Origin: RPQJ01 sp963762315
GTDB taxonomy: Bacteria; Pseudomonadota; Gammaproteobacteria; Steroidobacterales; Steroidobacteraceae
Direction: 5' to 3'
DNA: 64,000 bases
NCBI GenBank assembly: GCA_963762315.1
Contig: CAVXKO010000003.1
Coordinates: 124,001 to 188,000 of the forward strand
A model generated the notes under the pieces. The model was not told the origin of the DNA. It saw nothing but the letters and a program-made list of their open reading frames with translations, and did no database searches. A program made the position numbers and the translations under genes. Numbering within the stretch: the stretch's first letter is position 1; the number at the start of each line of letters is the position of its first letter. Shown piece by piece: positions 63,484-64,000 of this stretch.

Positions 63484-64000
63484 TCAGTCCTGCTGCATTT
63501 CCCCCTGCAGCCGGCGGGCCATCAGGCGCTCGAAGAGCGACGGTGCGAACCGGCTCACCCACCACGCCTGCCGGGCGGTCGAGCCGATCAGCAGCAGCGG
63601 CTTGCGACGAGCGACACCTGCGTGGATACGATCCGCGACGAAGTCCGCGGTCATGCGCCGGCCGATGACGACCTGCGCGTGCCGCGCGGGCTGGCCGTCT
63701 GCCCCGAGCGCATTGCGATCGATTCCGGTCGCGATGAACGACGGACACACCATCGTCACGTCCACGCCTTGCGGACGCACCTCGGTCCTCAGGCTTTCGA
63801 AGAACCCGTGCATCGCGTGCTTGCTCGCCGCATAGCCCGTGCGGGCGATTAGCGGCGTGAAGCCGGCGACGCTCGAGATCGCCGCGATCGCACCGCGGTT
63901 CGTCAGCAGGTGGGGCAGGGCGGCGTGCGTCAGGTTCATTGCCCCGAAGAAGTTCACTTCCATCACGCGACGGATCACCGCGAGGTCCGTCGCCGCGAAC
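63484..64000 (-). CDS. Short-chain dehydrogenase/reductase (5' end beyond the window)
   Basis: The last 172 or so residues of an SDR. RRVMEVNFFGAMNLTHAALP is the usual helix E region, then Ser in AAISSVAGFTPL and the catalytic YAASKHA with Tyr and Lys. The tail is RRKPLLLIGSTARQAWWVSR. The Rossmann GxxxGIG start lies beyond 64000. It is the first visible gene of the SDR-ADH-ExoD-DUF2505-WS/DGAT-DUF3047 unit. Probably reduces an acyl or keto group; substrate unknown. Confidence 0.85.
   Translation of the reverse strand, partial: FAATDLAVIRRVMEVNFFGAMNLTHAALPHLLTNRGAIAAISSVAGFTPLIARTGYAASKHAMHGFFESLRTEVRPQGVDVTMVCPSFIATGIDRNALGADGQPARHAQVVIGRRMTADFVADRIHAGVARRKPLLLIGSTARQAWWVSRFAPSLFERLMARRLQGEMQQD

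Noticed and set aside
1..64000. CRISPR arrays, tRNA or rRNA genes
   Set aside because: No regularly spaced direct repeats of 24-40 bases, no GGTTCGA-type T-loop with matching acceptor stem, and no rRNA segments were seen on reading both strands.

Overview
The window is about two-thirds GC, with genes on both strands. It looks like the chromosome of an aerobic Gram-negative proteobacterium. The evidence is TonB receptors and outer-membrane barrels, c-type cytochromes, a PQQ dehydrogenase, wax-ester/alkane genes and a PEP-CTERM protein. The style resembles Steroidobacter/Nevskia-like Gammaproteobacteria, but that assignment is inference; no rRNA or tRNA was found to anchor it.

Layout. 0.2-5.7 kb: RlpA, two HSL-type esterases, a TetR regulator divergent from an AlkB-type membrane hydroxylase with its own 2Fe-2S ferredoxin, and an AlkB-type DNA dealkylase. 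A perfect 18-bp palindrome lies between the regulator and the hydroxylase. 5.8-15.6 kb: diheme cytochrome c, CcpA/MauG-like peroxidase, a parallel beta-helix protein carrying a C-terminal heme-c site, a TonB receptor, a convergent PQQ-heme alcohol dehydrogenase and an amidase. This looks like one uptake-and-oxidation locus. 15.6-20.9 kb: PpiC-like isomerase, HupE/UreJ, DUF3604 protein, iron alcohol dehydrogenase.

21.1-43.1 kb is an accessory segment bounded by two same-orientation copies of one IS1182-type element that differ by a single base. Inside are a PEP-CTERM protein, a probable 158-bp MITE, a DUF2834 protein, a penicillin-acylase-family hydrolase, a class C-like serine hydrolase, a minus-strand sulfatase/barrel group, a second IS1182-type element, tyrosine recombinase pieces, two tandem lipoprotein paralogs, an Ala-rich lipoprotein with 11-residue repeats, and long gene-poor stretches holding dispersed repeats. 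43-47 kb continues with small genes and remnants (HepT/DUF86, DUF2867).

47-64 kb returns to dense core-like gene order: outer-membrane barrel, AbgT transporter, TerC, NhaR-like LysR regulator, HPF/RaiA, a PLD-like protein with one HKD motif, acyl-CoA synthetase, a wHTH-TPR membrane regulator divergent from a ScyD/ScyE protein, and a tightly packed minus-strand lipid cluster (SDR, Zn-alcohol dehydrogenase, ExoD, DUF2505, WS/DGAT, DUF3047) that runs off the end.

At least nine otherwise well-conserved genes are split by single-base shifts, often an extra G or C in a short run (AlkB-type hydroxylase, peroxidase, TonB receptor, ScyD). This fits residual consensus error better than biological decay, so these genes are annotated across the shift.
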